DNA of 64,000 nucleotides from Sorex araneus. Taxonomy: Eukaryota > Chordata > Mammalia > Eulipotyphla > Soricidae. This document shows positions 43,885 to 54,663 of the stretch, in pieces; position 1 is the stretch's first letter; each line of letters opens with the position of its first letter. A program made the position numbers and the translations under genes. The notes under the pieces are model-generated. The model saw nothing but the letters and a program-made list of their open reading frames with translations. It did not search any database and was not told the origin of the DNA. Location of the stretch: assembly GCF_027595985.1 (NCBI RefSeq), contig NC_073307.1:16668395-16732394 (forward strand), in the 5' to 3' direction.

Positions 43885-45106
43885 CAAAATATGCCTCAGT
43901 GAGACATTGTAAACATGTTTTAAAGTGATGGAGAAGTGAACATCTAAAAGAAGAAACATAAGTATGTAAAAAAATAAAACCAAACTTTAGAATTAAAATT
44001 AACTTACAGATGTGCTCAACAGTGGGATAGAGAAGACAAAAGAAATCAAGAGTTTTCATATAGATCAATGGAAAAATACAATCTAAGTCAAAGAAAGATA
44101 ATAGACAGATAAATGTATGTAAAGCCCTGTAGGCAAATATTAGAATCTGACACTTGTGTCATTGGCATAAAAAAGAAAGGCAATTGGGTAGAGCTGAAAA
44201 AGTATTCACAGGGAGAATGATTAACAATGTTTTTTTTTTAAAAAAAAACACAGATCCCTATCTCACACTGTGCACAAACATTAGTACAAAATAGATTAAA
44301 TACCTAAGTAGCAGACTTAAATCAATAAATTTCATTGAGGATAACATAGGCAGAATACCTCATGACATTGAATTAGAGGTATCTTCAATGATTCAATGAC
44401 ACTGGCTAAGCCAAAACAAAATGAAAGATAAACAAATGGCACTATAACAAATTAAGAGGCTTCTGCACTGCAAAAGAAACAATAATGTTTAATTTTTAAT
44501 TCTGGAATTAAAAAAAATCACCCACAAACTAAGAAAAATGTTTTCTCACGTCAGATGAGACATAGGCTTAATATCCAAAATATATAAAGCACTGATAGAA
44601 CTTAATGGGTAGAACATATGAACAGAAACTTGATTAAATAAGACATATAGATGGCCAGTAGACAGATGAAAAACCACTGCGTATCCATTATCAGGGAAGT
44701 GCAAATCAAAACATCATATCACCTCATACCAGTGAGAAGGCATCATCCAAAAGAATGAGAACAACCAATGTAGACAGATATTGGGAACGAAGAAGTTCAC
44801 CCACATCTAGGGCAGTCTTTCAACATTTGTGAAAAATAATACGGATACTTCTGAAAAGGTTAAAAACTGAGCTTTCATACACTCCAGCAGTCCCATTCTG
44901 CACATCTGTCCCACTGGCCAAAACAGCCTCTTCAGAAAAGACATTTGAACACTATTGCTCATGGAAGCTCCATGCATAATAACCAAAACCTGCAAACAAC
45001 CCAAAATGTCTAAGAACAGATAATTGGAAATAGAAACTATGATATATGTATATATATATATATATATATTCCATACATACATGATTATATATTGGAATAT
45101 TTATTC

Positions 45107-45355
45107 ACGGTCACTGTCACTGTCATCCCTTTGCTCATCAATTTGTTCGAGTAGGCACCAGTAATGTGTCTCATTGAGAGACTTATTGCTACTGTTTTTG
45201 GCAAATCCAATACACACGGCTAGCTTGCCAGGCTCTACTGTGCAGACTCGGTACTCTGGTAGCTTGCCGGGCTCTCCAAGAGGGGCGGAGGAATCAAACT
45301 CAGGTCGGCCACATGAAAAGCAAACGCCCAACCACTGTACTATCGCTCCAGCCCC
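45107..45355 (-). mobile_element. full-length RTE-tailed SINE inside L1
   Basis: The minus-strand copy starts 'ggggctggagcgatagtaca' and ends at the plus-strand 'cactgtcactgtcatccc'. The L1 flanks 'gaatatttatt' and 'gaatatattatt' are an approximate target duplication. Confidence 0.92.
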
Positions 45356-45379
45356 AGAATATATTATTATGAATAGAAA

Positions 45380-45432
45380 CTGGTACACATACACACACAC
45401 ACATATATATGCATATATACATATACATACAA
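45380..45432. repeat. (CA)n/(TA)n tract in L1
   Basis: Pure (CA)n followed by alternating tata and cata units. A second (TA)n tract lies at 45048-45069 on the other side of the SINE. Confidence 0.85.
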
Positions 45433-45849
45433 TAGGATACTACTCATCTATCAGAAAAGATGAAATGATGCAATTTGTTGTATGTAGATGAAACTAAAGG
45501 GTATCATGCTGAGTTAAGTCAGCCTTAAAGGAGGGGCGATATAGAATGGTCTCTCTCATGTGTGTGATATAAAGAAGCTAGTAAGGGAATAACAAATGGC
45601 CCAAAGTGGTGTAACATAAGACTAGTGTAACGAACAGAGCTTAGCATGACAGGGAGACCTGGGGGTAGGGTTAGTGGTTGGAGGCCTGGGAGTGGGGCTT
45701 GGGGGTTGGGAAAGGATATGTTGGTGTAGTAGGGCAGTGTTAAAGTAGAGAGGCTTGGGCAGTGAGGGGGGGCGCTGAGATAATAGTGTAGGAAAACAGA
45801 CACTGGTGGGAGATGTATGGTGTTGGAACACGGTTTTCAAAAACCCTGT

Positions 45850-46098
45850 AGCATTGCAGCACTGTAGTCCTGTTTTTCATTGATTTGCTCGAGCAGGCAC
45901 CAGTAACATCTCCATTGTAAGACTCATTATTACTGTATTTGTCATATTGAATACACCACAGGTAGCCTGCCAGGCTCTGCTTTGTGGGCACGATACTCTC
46001 GGTAGCTTACCGGGCTCTCCAAGAGGGACTGAGGAATCAAACCCGGGTTAGTCGCATGCAAGGCAAATGCCCTACCCACGTTGCTATCGTTCCAGTCC
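45850..46098 (-). mobile_element. full-length RTE-tailed SINE with TSD
   Basis: A 249-bp copy between 'tcaaaaaccctgt' (45837-45849) and 'tcaaaaaccctat' (46099-46111), a 13-bp duplication with one mismatch, inside the L1 3' end. Confidence 0.93.
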
Positions 46099-46180
46099 TC
46101 AAAAACCCTATCGTTGACAATACTTTAAAATTGAAAACACGGTGACTAAATTTTTTTTAAAGAAAGATTCAGACTTGGCA

Positions 46181-46722
46181 GAGAGTCTCTTGCCTGCATG
46201 CCTGGCTGTCTTCCCTCTGGCCCCTTGGAGGTGATGGGCTCCAGCTTCCCTCCCTGCCCCGAGCAGAGCTCCTGGCAGCCAAAGACCACCAGAACCTAGC
46301 CAAAGCCATGCTCAAGGTCCCTCTCCACACGTTCAGACAAGCCTCATGCATGAAGGTACTGGCAGAGGAACCTAGGTGTGTGTAATCCCATCAACGGCCA
46401 ATATCCAGAGACTTAAAAGCAAGCTCCCAGAAGCGCGTGGCCGCAAACCTACTTTTCCCTCTGGGAGAAACTCGCAAGCTACTGAGAGCTTCCTGCCCAC
46501 ATGGGACAGCCTCACCAGCTTCCCATGGTGTATCTATATGCCAAAGCCAGTAATGTACAGCTGAATCTCATTCCCCTGACCCTGAAGGAGCCTCCAATGT
46601 GGCGTTGTTGGGATGGCCAAGAAGAGAGAGGCTTCTAAGATCTCAGGGATAGGACGAATGTAGAGGTTACTGAGACTGCTCGAGCCACTCGACAATCAGC
46701 AAGATTTCGTGATCGTGATCAT
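46181..46722 (+). mobile_element. full-length composite RTE-tailed element, subfamily B, with TSD
   Basis: A 542-bp element bounded by 'gattcagacttggca' (46166-46180) and 'gatttagacttggca' (46723-46737). It starts 'gagagtctcttgcctgcatg' and carries a GC-rich 5' half. It then has the SINE-like body ('gaaactcgcaagctactgag', 'gtgtatctatatgccaaagc'), a spacer ('cattcccctgaccctgaagg') and an RTE-like tail ('ttactgagactgctcgagcc') ending in (GTGATC)-type repeats. There is no tRNA head and no open frame of interest. The duplication shows it moves as a unit. Confidence 0.9.
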
Positions 46723-46737
46723 GATTTAGACTTGGCA

Positions 46738-47954
46738 AAAGATAAACCTAAAGAATAAACTGATAAATCCACAGTAATTACTCAATAAGAGATTGATTGA
46801 TGAGAAAATAGCTTCTCATAATCAGAGAATTTTAACAAACTATGGGCTCTTCTAGTGGCTGCAGAACAAAAATATATTCATTAAAAGAGTTCACTAACTG
46901 CTTTTATTTGAGGTGTCAATAATATGTGACAAAGAGAGAGGAGTATGAAGGCTTTAGAAACATAGATTCATATGTATACTCATAGATGTGTGTGCAAGGA
47001 ATGCCCTATGGCTATGTTGTCACACAATTTTAGCAAGCTTGAACTTATATAAACACCCTGTAGAACATCTATTTCACATGATTAACTGAATTTTCATAGA
47101 TTTAAAAAAATCAGTGTTCTGTTAGTCACTATCCTAAAGCTAAACCAAGTTTGGCAGATTACTTATAATACCCTTTGCAGATAGAAGAACTGGATGGCAT
47201 TGTTTGACTCTTAGGTGACTCTCCTTGAAATTTTAATTAACAGATTTCTGTCCACTCTGTCAGACCTCACATTAATTAAAAGATTGATATCCAAGGAGAT
47301 AAGGGCAGGAGTAGACACAGGCTATTCTCTGGGGAGGGAAACAAAGCTGTGAATGGAAAAAAAGACAGAGGATGTAAGTTGCAAAATTAGTGGTTTATAA
47401 TACCTGTTAAGAATATTAGTCATCTCTTAATGTACATTTTTAAACTATATTCTTGTACTGTTTTCCAGATGTATAGCTATCAGTATAGGAAGACAAAATG
47501 AGTTACTATTAATGACAGTCAATTCCAGCACCTCACAGGAGCACAAAAGGCAGCAGGAGTAAGGAATGGTGGTGGGGGTAGGGATTTACATAGGAATGTA
47601 GAAAATGAGAATGGAAAGAAAGCAAAGATATATTCCTGGGGAAAGCAAGCCTTCTTATGCAAATGCCTTCTTATGTGCTCTAAGATGATAAAGAAACCTG
47701 TAGAATTACTTCTAATGTACTTTAGGAATGTAAAGAAATCTGTAGAATTACTCTCTGAGATTTTATAGAAATTATAACTATGGAAAATATTCTAATTATT
47801 TTTACCCATCCAAAATAAAAGCAATAGAAGGAATATCATCAATTATTATAGGATGTCTTTCTTATTAGGCATCTTCCATTTTGGCACTAAATAATCTACT
47901 AATAGATCAAGAGTAATCTAATATTTGAAAAAAGAGTATTTTTTGCAGATTTTT
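46738..47954. other. unique sequence, no gene or clear repeat
   Basis: About 1.2 kb without a supported feature. A local duplication of 'aaagaaacctgtagaattac' occurs at about 47690 and 47733. Confidence 0.45.
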
Positions 47955-48022
47955 CCCATCATATATATAATATATAACCATATATTATATATAATACATA
48001 ATATATATATTATATATAATAT
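47955..48022. repeat. AT palindromic microsatellite
   Basis: (TA)n with ATATATAATATATA palindromes. It could form a cruciform. Confidence 0.85.
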
Positions 48023-48120
48023 AGCACTTTGTACAAAGTGATTTCTAAAAGTTAATACTCAAAAGTTCTTAGAAAATGGAAAAAAATTATTCATGCTCAT
48101 GGATTAAAAGAATCACTATT

Positions 48121-48623
48121 TCTTGCAGGATTGTGTCAGACATAGAATGACTGCGCTCACTTATGGAATATAAAGTAACAGAATGGAGACTAATACCCAA
48201 GGATAAAGGAGATAAGGGCCAGGAGGATCACTCCATCATCTTGGAAGCCAGCCTCACATGCTGGAGGAAAAGGCAGCTGGGATCAAGAAGGGACTAAGTA
48301 AATGATGGTTGGAGGGCTCGCTAGGGATATGGGAAATGCGTGCTGAAAGTAGACTATGGACCACACATGATGGCCACTCACTACCTGTATTGCAAACCAC
48401 AACATTCAAAAGGAGAGAGAGAGACTAAAAGAGAATGTACCTGCCACAGAGGCAGGGGGAAACAGGGGATGACGGGAGGAATACTGGGAGCATTGGTGGT
48501 GGAGAATGGGCACTGGTGGAGAGATGCATTGCATTACTGAAACATAATCACAAAATTTTCTAAGTCTGTAACTGTATCTTACAGTGATCCATTAAAAATA
48601 AATAAATAAATAAATAAAAGGGG
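48121..48623 (+). mobile_element. younger L1 3' end inserted in older L1
   Basis: A 503-bp, 5'-truncated L1 3' UTR ('gactgcgctcacttatggaa', 'gccacagaggcagggggaaa', (AAATA)n end). It splits the older ORF2 at 'aaaagaatcactatt' (48106-48120), with the counterpart 'aaaaaatcaatatt' at 48624-48637. Confidence 0.88.
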
Positions 48624-49814
48624 AAAAAATCAATATTGTTAAAATGGCTATCCAACCTAACCATTATATAGATTCAATGCAATCCATCCAAATTCAGATA
48701 ACATTCTTCAAGGACTTACCAAAGTCAATAATACAGTTTGCATGGAATCAGAAGAGACAATGAATAGCCAAAACTGTACTGAAAAATAAGATATGAGGAG
48801 GTACTTTATTACCTAATTTGGAACTGTATTTTAAAATTATAGTGACCCAAACTGCATGGTACAATAATAAAGATAGACTCTGATAAATGGGCCAGAGTTG
48901 AATGTCCAAAGACAAAATCTATATTTATAGAGTTAATTTTGATAAAGGAACTGAGAATATGAAATGCAGTAAAGATAATCTCTTCAATGAATATTGCTGG
49001 CAAACTAGATAACCATGTAAAAAAAATTAAAGCTGGATCTGAATCTCACACCTTACACAAAAGCTGATTTCAAAGTGCATCAAAGACCTTGAGATCTGGC
49101 CAGACATTATAAAGTACACTAAGGAAAATACAGGCAGAATGCTCCAAGGTTTGGACCTCAAAGTCATCTTAAATATTATGATACCACTGGCAAAGGCAGC
49201 AGAATCAAAAACAAGCAAATAAGACTACACCAAGTGAAAAATATTAGACTGTTTAAAAAACATGGGTTAAGGTAAAGACAGCTAATTGAATGGGAAAACT
49301 ACTGGCATTCAATACATCAAAAAGATTAAAAAACAAAAACAAAAAAGGTATAAATGAAATGGAGACAGTCAATGAAGAGACACTTCACAGATGAAGGCAA
49401 TGCGTGGCCAATGCACATGAAACAATGAATGCTCACCATCGCTTATTAAGGAAGTTCAAATCAAGAATAGCACATATCGAAAATACTAGAAATAATCGGT
49501 TTTGGTGGGAATGTGGTGAGAAAGGAATTCTTACCCAGTGCTAATGAGAATGTTGTCTGATTTAACCCCCATGGAAAACAGTATAGAGAGTCCTCAGTAT
49601 ATTTAGAATTCAGCCGCCACATGACAGGCAATTCGACTTTTGTGTATTTATACCGAATACAAAAAAAATATTTATTTGAATAAACAAAAGCACACTATTA
49701 TTCATTTAGCATCTGGTACAAGGCCAAAGATATGAGATCAACCAAGGCGTCCAATACCAGATGAATGGATTATGAATATATGACATACATATGCTTATTA
49801 TTTATTTATTATTA

Positions 49815-50030
49815 GGTGCCGGAGCTATAGCATAGCAGGTAGGGCGTTTACTTTGCATGCGGCTGACCTGGGTTCAATTCCTTTGCCCCTCTTGGAGAGC
49901 CTGGCAAGCTACCCATAGCTATTTGATATGCCGAAAACAGTAACAATAAGTCTCACAATGGAGACCTTACTGGTGCCCACTCGAGCAAATCAATGAGCAA
50001 TGGGATGACAGTGATACAGTGATAAGTGAT
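49815..50030 (+). mobile_element. RTE-tailed SINE with internal deletion
   Basis: Head and tail are complete ('agctatagcatagcaggtag', 'cactcgagcaaatcaatgag', 'atgacagtgatacagtgat'). The body goes straight from 'cttggagagcctggcaagct' to 'acccatagctatttgatatg'. Only one of the two 'agagcctggcaagctacc' motifs remains, so the roughly 46 bases between them have been lost. Confidence 0.9.
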
Positions 50031-50600
50031 GTATATATATGATGGAGTACTGTAAAGCTGAAAGGAACTATGAAATCATAGACTTTGCTGCAACCTGGTT
50101 GGAACTGAAAAATTTCAGGTGGAGTGAAATAAGCCAGAAGGTGAAGGACAACACAGAATAATCTCTCCAATCTGTAATATATAGAATACCTGGACAAGCA
50201 AATGTAATTGATAATGGTGACGAGGTGGGGGAAAGGCGGGGAATGTATTGATCATCTTTGACCCTGGAGTACAGGGAGGAGAAGGACAGAGAAAGAAAAA
50301 AATGAAGGGAAGGGTAAAAGAAAATTAAAAAGGGAAATCATGGAATAACAGGGGTCAAGACTTCAGTGATAGTGGTGATATGGAAGTGGCAAAGTCTATA
50401 TCCAAAGCACAGACTCAACAACCCTGAAAACATGAGATCTAAGCTGCAACCATGGAACTCTGAAATGTGCCCATCAAGGTGGCAGGCAGGGGTCGAGAGG
50501 GGAGCATGGGAACACTATGGGAGGGAAGTGGACTCTGGTGGTGGTATTGGTGTTGAAATACTGTATTCCTAAAATTCAATTATCAATAACTTCATAATTC

Positions 50601-50927
50601 ATGATTTTTAATTAAATCCGTTTTTTTAATACTAGAAAGTCTGAACATTTATTACATATCAGATACAAGCAAAGAGCTTTGAATGTTCAAAATATTTGAA
50701 GGTTTTGAGCAAAGATGTTTCTTTAGATTAATGCTCTAGGATGATTAATGTGAGTTAAATGATAGGACAGGTTGGATGGAGAAAGAAGATATTCAAGTGA
50801 GAAAAAAGAGACATTCAGAGAAGCTATACAGCTACCATTATTGAGCTCTTTAGCACCAATTATGTAGTAAGCATGTGAAAGATAATAAGGTCTAAAATAG
50901 CCTACGAGAATAGGATTCGAGCTACAT
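50601..50927. other. unassigned sequence, possible MIR trace
   Basis: 'accattattgagctctttag', 'caccaattatgtagtaagca' (50832-50875) faintly resembles the complement of a MIR 3' end. Nothing else is recognisable. Confidence 0.3.
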
Positions 50928-51080
50928 GTATGTGTATGTATATATATGTAATATATGTATGTAATATATAATATGTGTATGTAGATATGTGTTTAATATA
51001 ATGTGTAATACATTATATATAATATATAAAGTATATATTATATACTTTATATATATAAGTATACTTTATATATTATATAA
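50928..51080. repeat. AT-rich microsatellite with inverted repeats
   Basis: TATG, TATA and AATATAT units, including the palindromic 'ataaagtatatattatat' then 'actttat'. The length is likely polymorphic. Confidence 0.85.
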
Positions 51081-51194
51081 AGACATATGACTATTATTTA
51101 AGTTTAGCAGAATTGGTAATTATTGTTGGTGAGAGTCGATTGATATACACAGCACTCTCAATTTGATTTTTAATAGATCTTTTCGATTATAAAT

Positions 51195-51363
51195 ACTTCA
51201 CCTACAAGAAGAAGATTTTAGCCTATTTTCATCAGTGCTTCAATGGGAGCTTATACCGTGCAAAAATATAAAATTGTTACTATATGCAAATGTGAATATA
51301 TATTTAATAATTGATTCAGAAATGAGAATCACTTTATAAAACTTCAGATCTTGATTGGGTTCC
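51195..51363 (+). repeat. local direct duplication, copy 1
   Basis: About 170 bp that reappear at 54491-54663 in the same orientation. 'atcagtgcttcaa', 'aaaattgttactat', 'tgtgaatatatatttaataa' and 'ttgattcagaaatga' are shared in order. The identity is clearly above background, roughly 85% by eye. Flanks outside do not match. Confidence 0.9.
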
Positions 51364-52474
51364 CTGAGAACAATGCTTTCTTCTTGGATTTGCACCTGAA
51401 TTTATCAGCACTGAGCCTCTGGACAAAATTGTTCAAAATTCCAAAACCTCACAACTGATATAAAACATTTTTATTCCCGCTCAGCTGAACATATTAAAAT
51501 AGTTTATTATGCATTTCCATTCTAGGGTTGATCCTATGCTACTATAAATTCTGGCATGATGCCAAGTCTAGAAATTAAACCAAATTTTCCATGTATTTTT
51601 TTTATCTTTGCCTACTGTATTTTTCTTTTCCTCAGTATTAGTTTTTCCCACTGCAGTGTGCAAGCTCCTATTTACAAACTATTTTTAAGAACTGCAAATG
51701 AGAAAGATGCACTTCAAGTGGTGAATTTGTATGTGAATTAAGGCCTAGGAGAGAGATCATTCAGATTCATGGATGAGACATAGAATTACCTAGAGAAGTG
51801 AATGAGTTAGCTAGCTATATTAGAAAGAAGGGTGATGGAAATTGTATGGAAAAAATTTTTCTGCCAATTAATTAAAAATTACTTGTTAACTATTAGATTT
51901 ATTCTAGTGGTGAAGAATTTGTGCTTATATGATACTTTCAAGACCTCCAGGGCTTGTTAGTAATTCAGAATATATTTTTGAAACTCTTTCGACAATGTCC
52001 TTCCTGATGTTATGTGACCTAGTTCATTTGCATTGGTAAAAGACCAGTTGAGAAAATGTGCAATATATATGGAAGATAAAAATGTTTATAAATGCTGCAC
52101 TAAACAATTTTGGGCTTTGTTGCATTTATCAGCCCCTAGGTACCTGTAGGGGTTGTGGGAATTGTGCCAGGTACTGGACTTAATAAATACTCCTATGTTA
52201 AGTTGTTCCTTTCAAGAGGTTTATGTATAGATGTAAGCATGGATTATATATGACAGAGTGTGCATGTAAATAAATATTTTCACTTCATTCCTATAAAATG
52301 AGGAGTGTACTGTTGGTGTACATGTTGGGTATATAAAATCACTTACAGGTGATTAGGATTTTTCCCAGAAAATGCTTTGTTTACATTTTAAGTTCTCACA
52401 GTAACCAGGATTGAGGAAAGACATGTAGAGAAAAAGGAACTTTCCACTTTCTATAAATCTTAATCTGCTGGAAT
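51364..52474. other. unique sequence, no gene or clear repeat
   Basis: About 1.1 kb without a supported feature. Confidence 0.45.
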
Positions 52475-52484
52475 AAAATAAACA

Positions 52485-52578
52485 CTGTGAGGACTGGGAT
52501 GTGACTCAGTAATAGAATGCATATGTCACATGGATGAGGCCCCAGGTTTGATCCAGAGAACCACAAAAAAAATAAAAG
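52485..52578 (+). mobile_element. short tRNA-Ala/ID-like SINE with TSD
   Basis: A 94-bp unit: 'ggactgggatgtgactcagt' (box A region), 'gaggccccaggtttgatcca' (box B region), 'gagaaccac' and an A-rich tail. This is the layout of ID-type, tRNA-Ala-derived SINEs and differs from the main SINE heads. It is flanked by 'aaaataaaca' (52475-52484 and 52579-52588). Confidence 0.75.
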
Positions 52579-52920
52579 AAAATAAACAGATACTGGCAAG
52601 TTTTCATAATCCTAAAAATTACTCTCAGTTTGGTGGTCTTTAGACCTCCCCTACCTTTCTACCTTTCAAGAGTCAAGCTACCTCTGGCAAGCTCCTAAGC
52701 TACCTTCTTTTTTTTATTCAAAAAAAGAAGGAAGGAGAGTAGAAGAAGGGAGGTAAGGTATGGGAGACTCATTTTATATGTCTACTTATCTCACACTAGA
52801 ACAAATATCACAGCAAAGGAAAACGCACTTTATTTATCAAATATTTGTTAAGTAATTATTTTATAACAAAATTTTGGGTTATGGTAATCAGCAATTAATC
52901 ACCACATAAATTTACTGATT
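52579..52920. other. unassigned sequence
   Basis: No supported feature. Confidence 0.4.
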
Positions 52921-52934
52921 ATAAAGTTGACATG

Positions 52935-53183
52935 GGTCTGGAGCGATAGCACAGCGGGTAGGGCATTTGCCTTGCACGCGGCTGACCCAGGTTTGATTTC
53001 TCCACCCCTCTCAGAGAGCCAGGCAAGCTACTGAGAGTACCTAGTCCACATGGCAGATCCTGGCAAGCTATCTGTGACGTATTCGATATGCCAAAAACAG
53101 TAACAAGAAGTCTCACAATGGAGATGTTACTGTTGCCCGCTCAAGTAAATCAGTGAGCAATGGGATGACAGTGACAGTGGCAG
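52935..53183 (+). mobile_element. full-length RTE-tailed SINE with TSD
   Basis: A 249-bp copy between 'ataaagttgacatg' (52921-52934) and 'ataaagtcaacatg' (53184-53197). Box A is intact at 52947-52958. Box B has C-to-T changes. It lies about 80 bases from the RTE copy below, in the opposite orientation. Confidence 0.92.
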
Positions 53184-53260
53184 ATAAAGTCAACATGCAA
53201 CTTGTTGGAAGACATAATATCATAAAAATATCTTTCACTTGAGTATCTGCCTCATAGTAT

Positions 53261-54265
53261 CACCTGTCATCCAGTTGCTCATCGATTTGCTTGAGCAGGT
53301 GCCAGTCTACTCGCTCCAGGAACATGAAGAGCTTCAAACCATTCGTTCAGGGTTTTGACGAAGAATTCTGACCATCTCATAGGTGGGTGGCCACGTGTTC
53401 TTTTGATGTCCCATCGAATCCTGTCAGTAACAGCTCCAGTCCGGTGGTCATCTCCAAATCCCATTACGTGTCCAGCCCATCTGATTTTCAATGCATTGGC
53501 AAAGGAGACAGCATCCCTGATTCTCAATCGTTGGGGGAGGTCGGAACTCCAGATTCCTTCTTTCACTTGAGTGGAATGTGATATTCCAAGCATAGCTCTT
53601 TTGATTCCTCTTTGGGAGACCCAAATAGCGTTCTCATCCGGTACTCATCACACTGTTTTTGTAGGACCCAGATCTCTGAGCCATATGTTAGTGCAGGAAC
53701 AATGGTGGAGTGGAAACAATGTGCCCAGAACCGGAGGTACTTTGTCCTCTTAACAACTTCTTCAAAGCTCTTGAAGGTGTTCCACGTTGCTCTCTTTTTC
53801 CTGCACTGCCCAAGTGCCAGGTTGTTTTTCATGGTGAGTTCTCGACCCAGATATACATAACTGCTGTAATTGGAGATGTTCATTCCATTGAGAGCAAATG
53901 GAACATCAGGAACTAGTTCATTTCTCATGAATATTGTCTTCGTGAGATGCAGCTGTGTAGTCCGACCTTTCCGCACTCACGGTTTAAATTGGCTAACATC
54001 CGTGCCGCTTGGCTAAAGTTTGGTGTTATTAGGGCAAAATGTCATCAGTGAAGCAGAGGTGGTGTAGTTGCTGACCATCTATCTTCACTCCCATTCCTTC
54101 CCATTCCAGTTGTTACATGATGTTCTTGAGGGTAGCACTGAAGAGTTTTGGTGAAATGGCATCACTCCGAGGAACCCCTCTCTTTATGTCGATGATCACT
54201 TCCTTGTAAATGGTGAGATCCTGGTGGTGAATCTGTAATACAGCTCATGGAGGATCCTGATGTAA
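53261..54265 (-). mobile_element. RTE-clade LINE copy 2, 5'-truncated, with TSD
   Basis: A 1005-bp insertion flanked by the 11-bp duplication 'cctcatagtat' (53250-53260 and 54266-54276). It covers the same part of the element as 17733-18914 but begins slightly further in. The C-terminal RT region reads through 53976-53563 and then 53593-53279 in another frame. Its last 50 bases on the minus strand, 'gactggcacctgctcaagca' then 'aatcgatgagcaactggatg', nearly equal the tail of the RTE-tailed SINEs. Confidence 0.92.
53279..53976 (-). pseudogene. RTE reverse transcriptase C-terminal fragments
   Basis: Two overlapping frames: 137 residues (53563-53976) and 104 residues (53279-53593). The first has NELVPDVPFALNGMN and a region matching the first copy. 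The second has ALKIRWAGHVMGFGDD and RGHPPMRWSEFF, typical of the RTE C-terminal tail after the thumb. A frameshift near 53570-53590 separates them. The FADD box, further upstream at about 54040-54060, is mutated to read TDD followed by a stop, so the copy is dead. Confidence 0.85.
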
Positions 54266-54490
54266 CCTCATAGTATAGAAATACATTTGAATGAGTCCTA
54301 GTATAAAAAAGGCAATTTTTAACTTTTTTAGATTATTCCCATTTTCTTACATTTTATTTCAGTAGCAATCACTGCAGTTAAAAATTATAACCATTATTTA
54401 AATGCCTTAGGGTTTACAGCAGGTTAGATCCTACGTAAAGACAGCATTTTATTATTCTTATAATAAAGGATATTATAATGGTGGGGAGTT

Positions 54491-54663
54491 ACTTCTATTA
54501 CCTACAATATAAGAATTTAGCCTATTTTTCATCAGTGCTTCAACAAGAGCTTACACTGTGAAGAAGCATAAAATTGTTACTATGTGTATATGTGAATATA
54601 TATTTAATAATTGATTCAGAAATGAAAATCACTTTACAAAACTTTAGATCTTGCCTGAGTTCA
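54491..54663 (+). repeat. local direct duplication, copy 2
   Basis: The counterpart of 51195-51363, offset by almost exactly 3300 bases. It is not enclosed in any recognised mobile element. Confidence 0.9.

Larger units (their letters stand above)
44080..46165 (+). mobile_element. old L1 ORF2 to 3' end, carrying two SINEs
   Basis: The tract follows L1 ORF2: 'ttctgcactgcaaaagaaac', 'gaagtgcaaatcaaaacatc', 'atatcacctcataccagtga', 'ctcatggaagctccatgca' and 'ggatactactcatctatcag'. It ends with 'cactggtgggagatgtatgg' and an A-rich end near 46165. It is interrupted at 45107-45355 and 45850-46098. All frames are broken. Confidence 0.85.
48040..50600 (+). mobile_element. old L1 ORF2 to 3' end, with nested L1 and SINE
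   Basis: The outer L1 begins with 'catgctcatggattaaaaga', breaks at 48120, resumes at 48624 with 'aatcaatattgttaaaatgg', and continues through 'acaccttacacaaaagctga' and 'aaatgaaatggagacagtca'. A SINE interrupts it at 49815-50030, after which it continues as 'gatggagtactgtaaagctg' and reaches a 3' UTR ending near 50600 ('ggtgttgaaatactgtattc'). The tract without insertions is roughly 1.8 kb and no frame survives. Confidence 0.82.

Noticed and set aside
47955..48022. Possible replication origin or scaffold attachment site from AT-rich palindromes
   Set aside because: AT microsatellites are common in mammalian DNA and nothing else supports a specific function.
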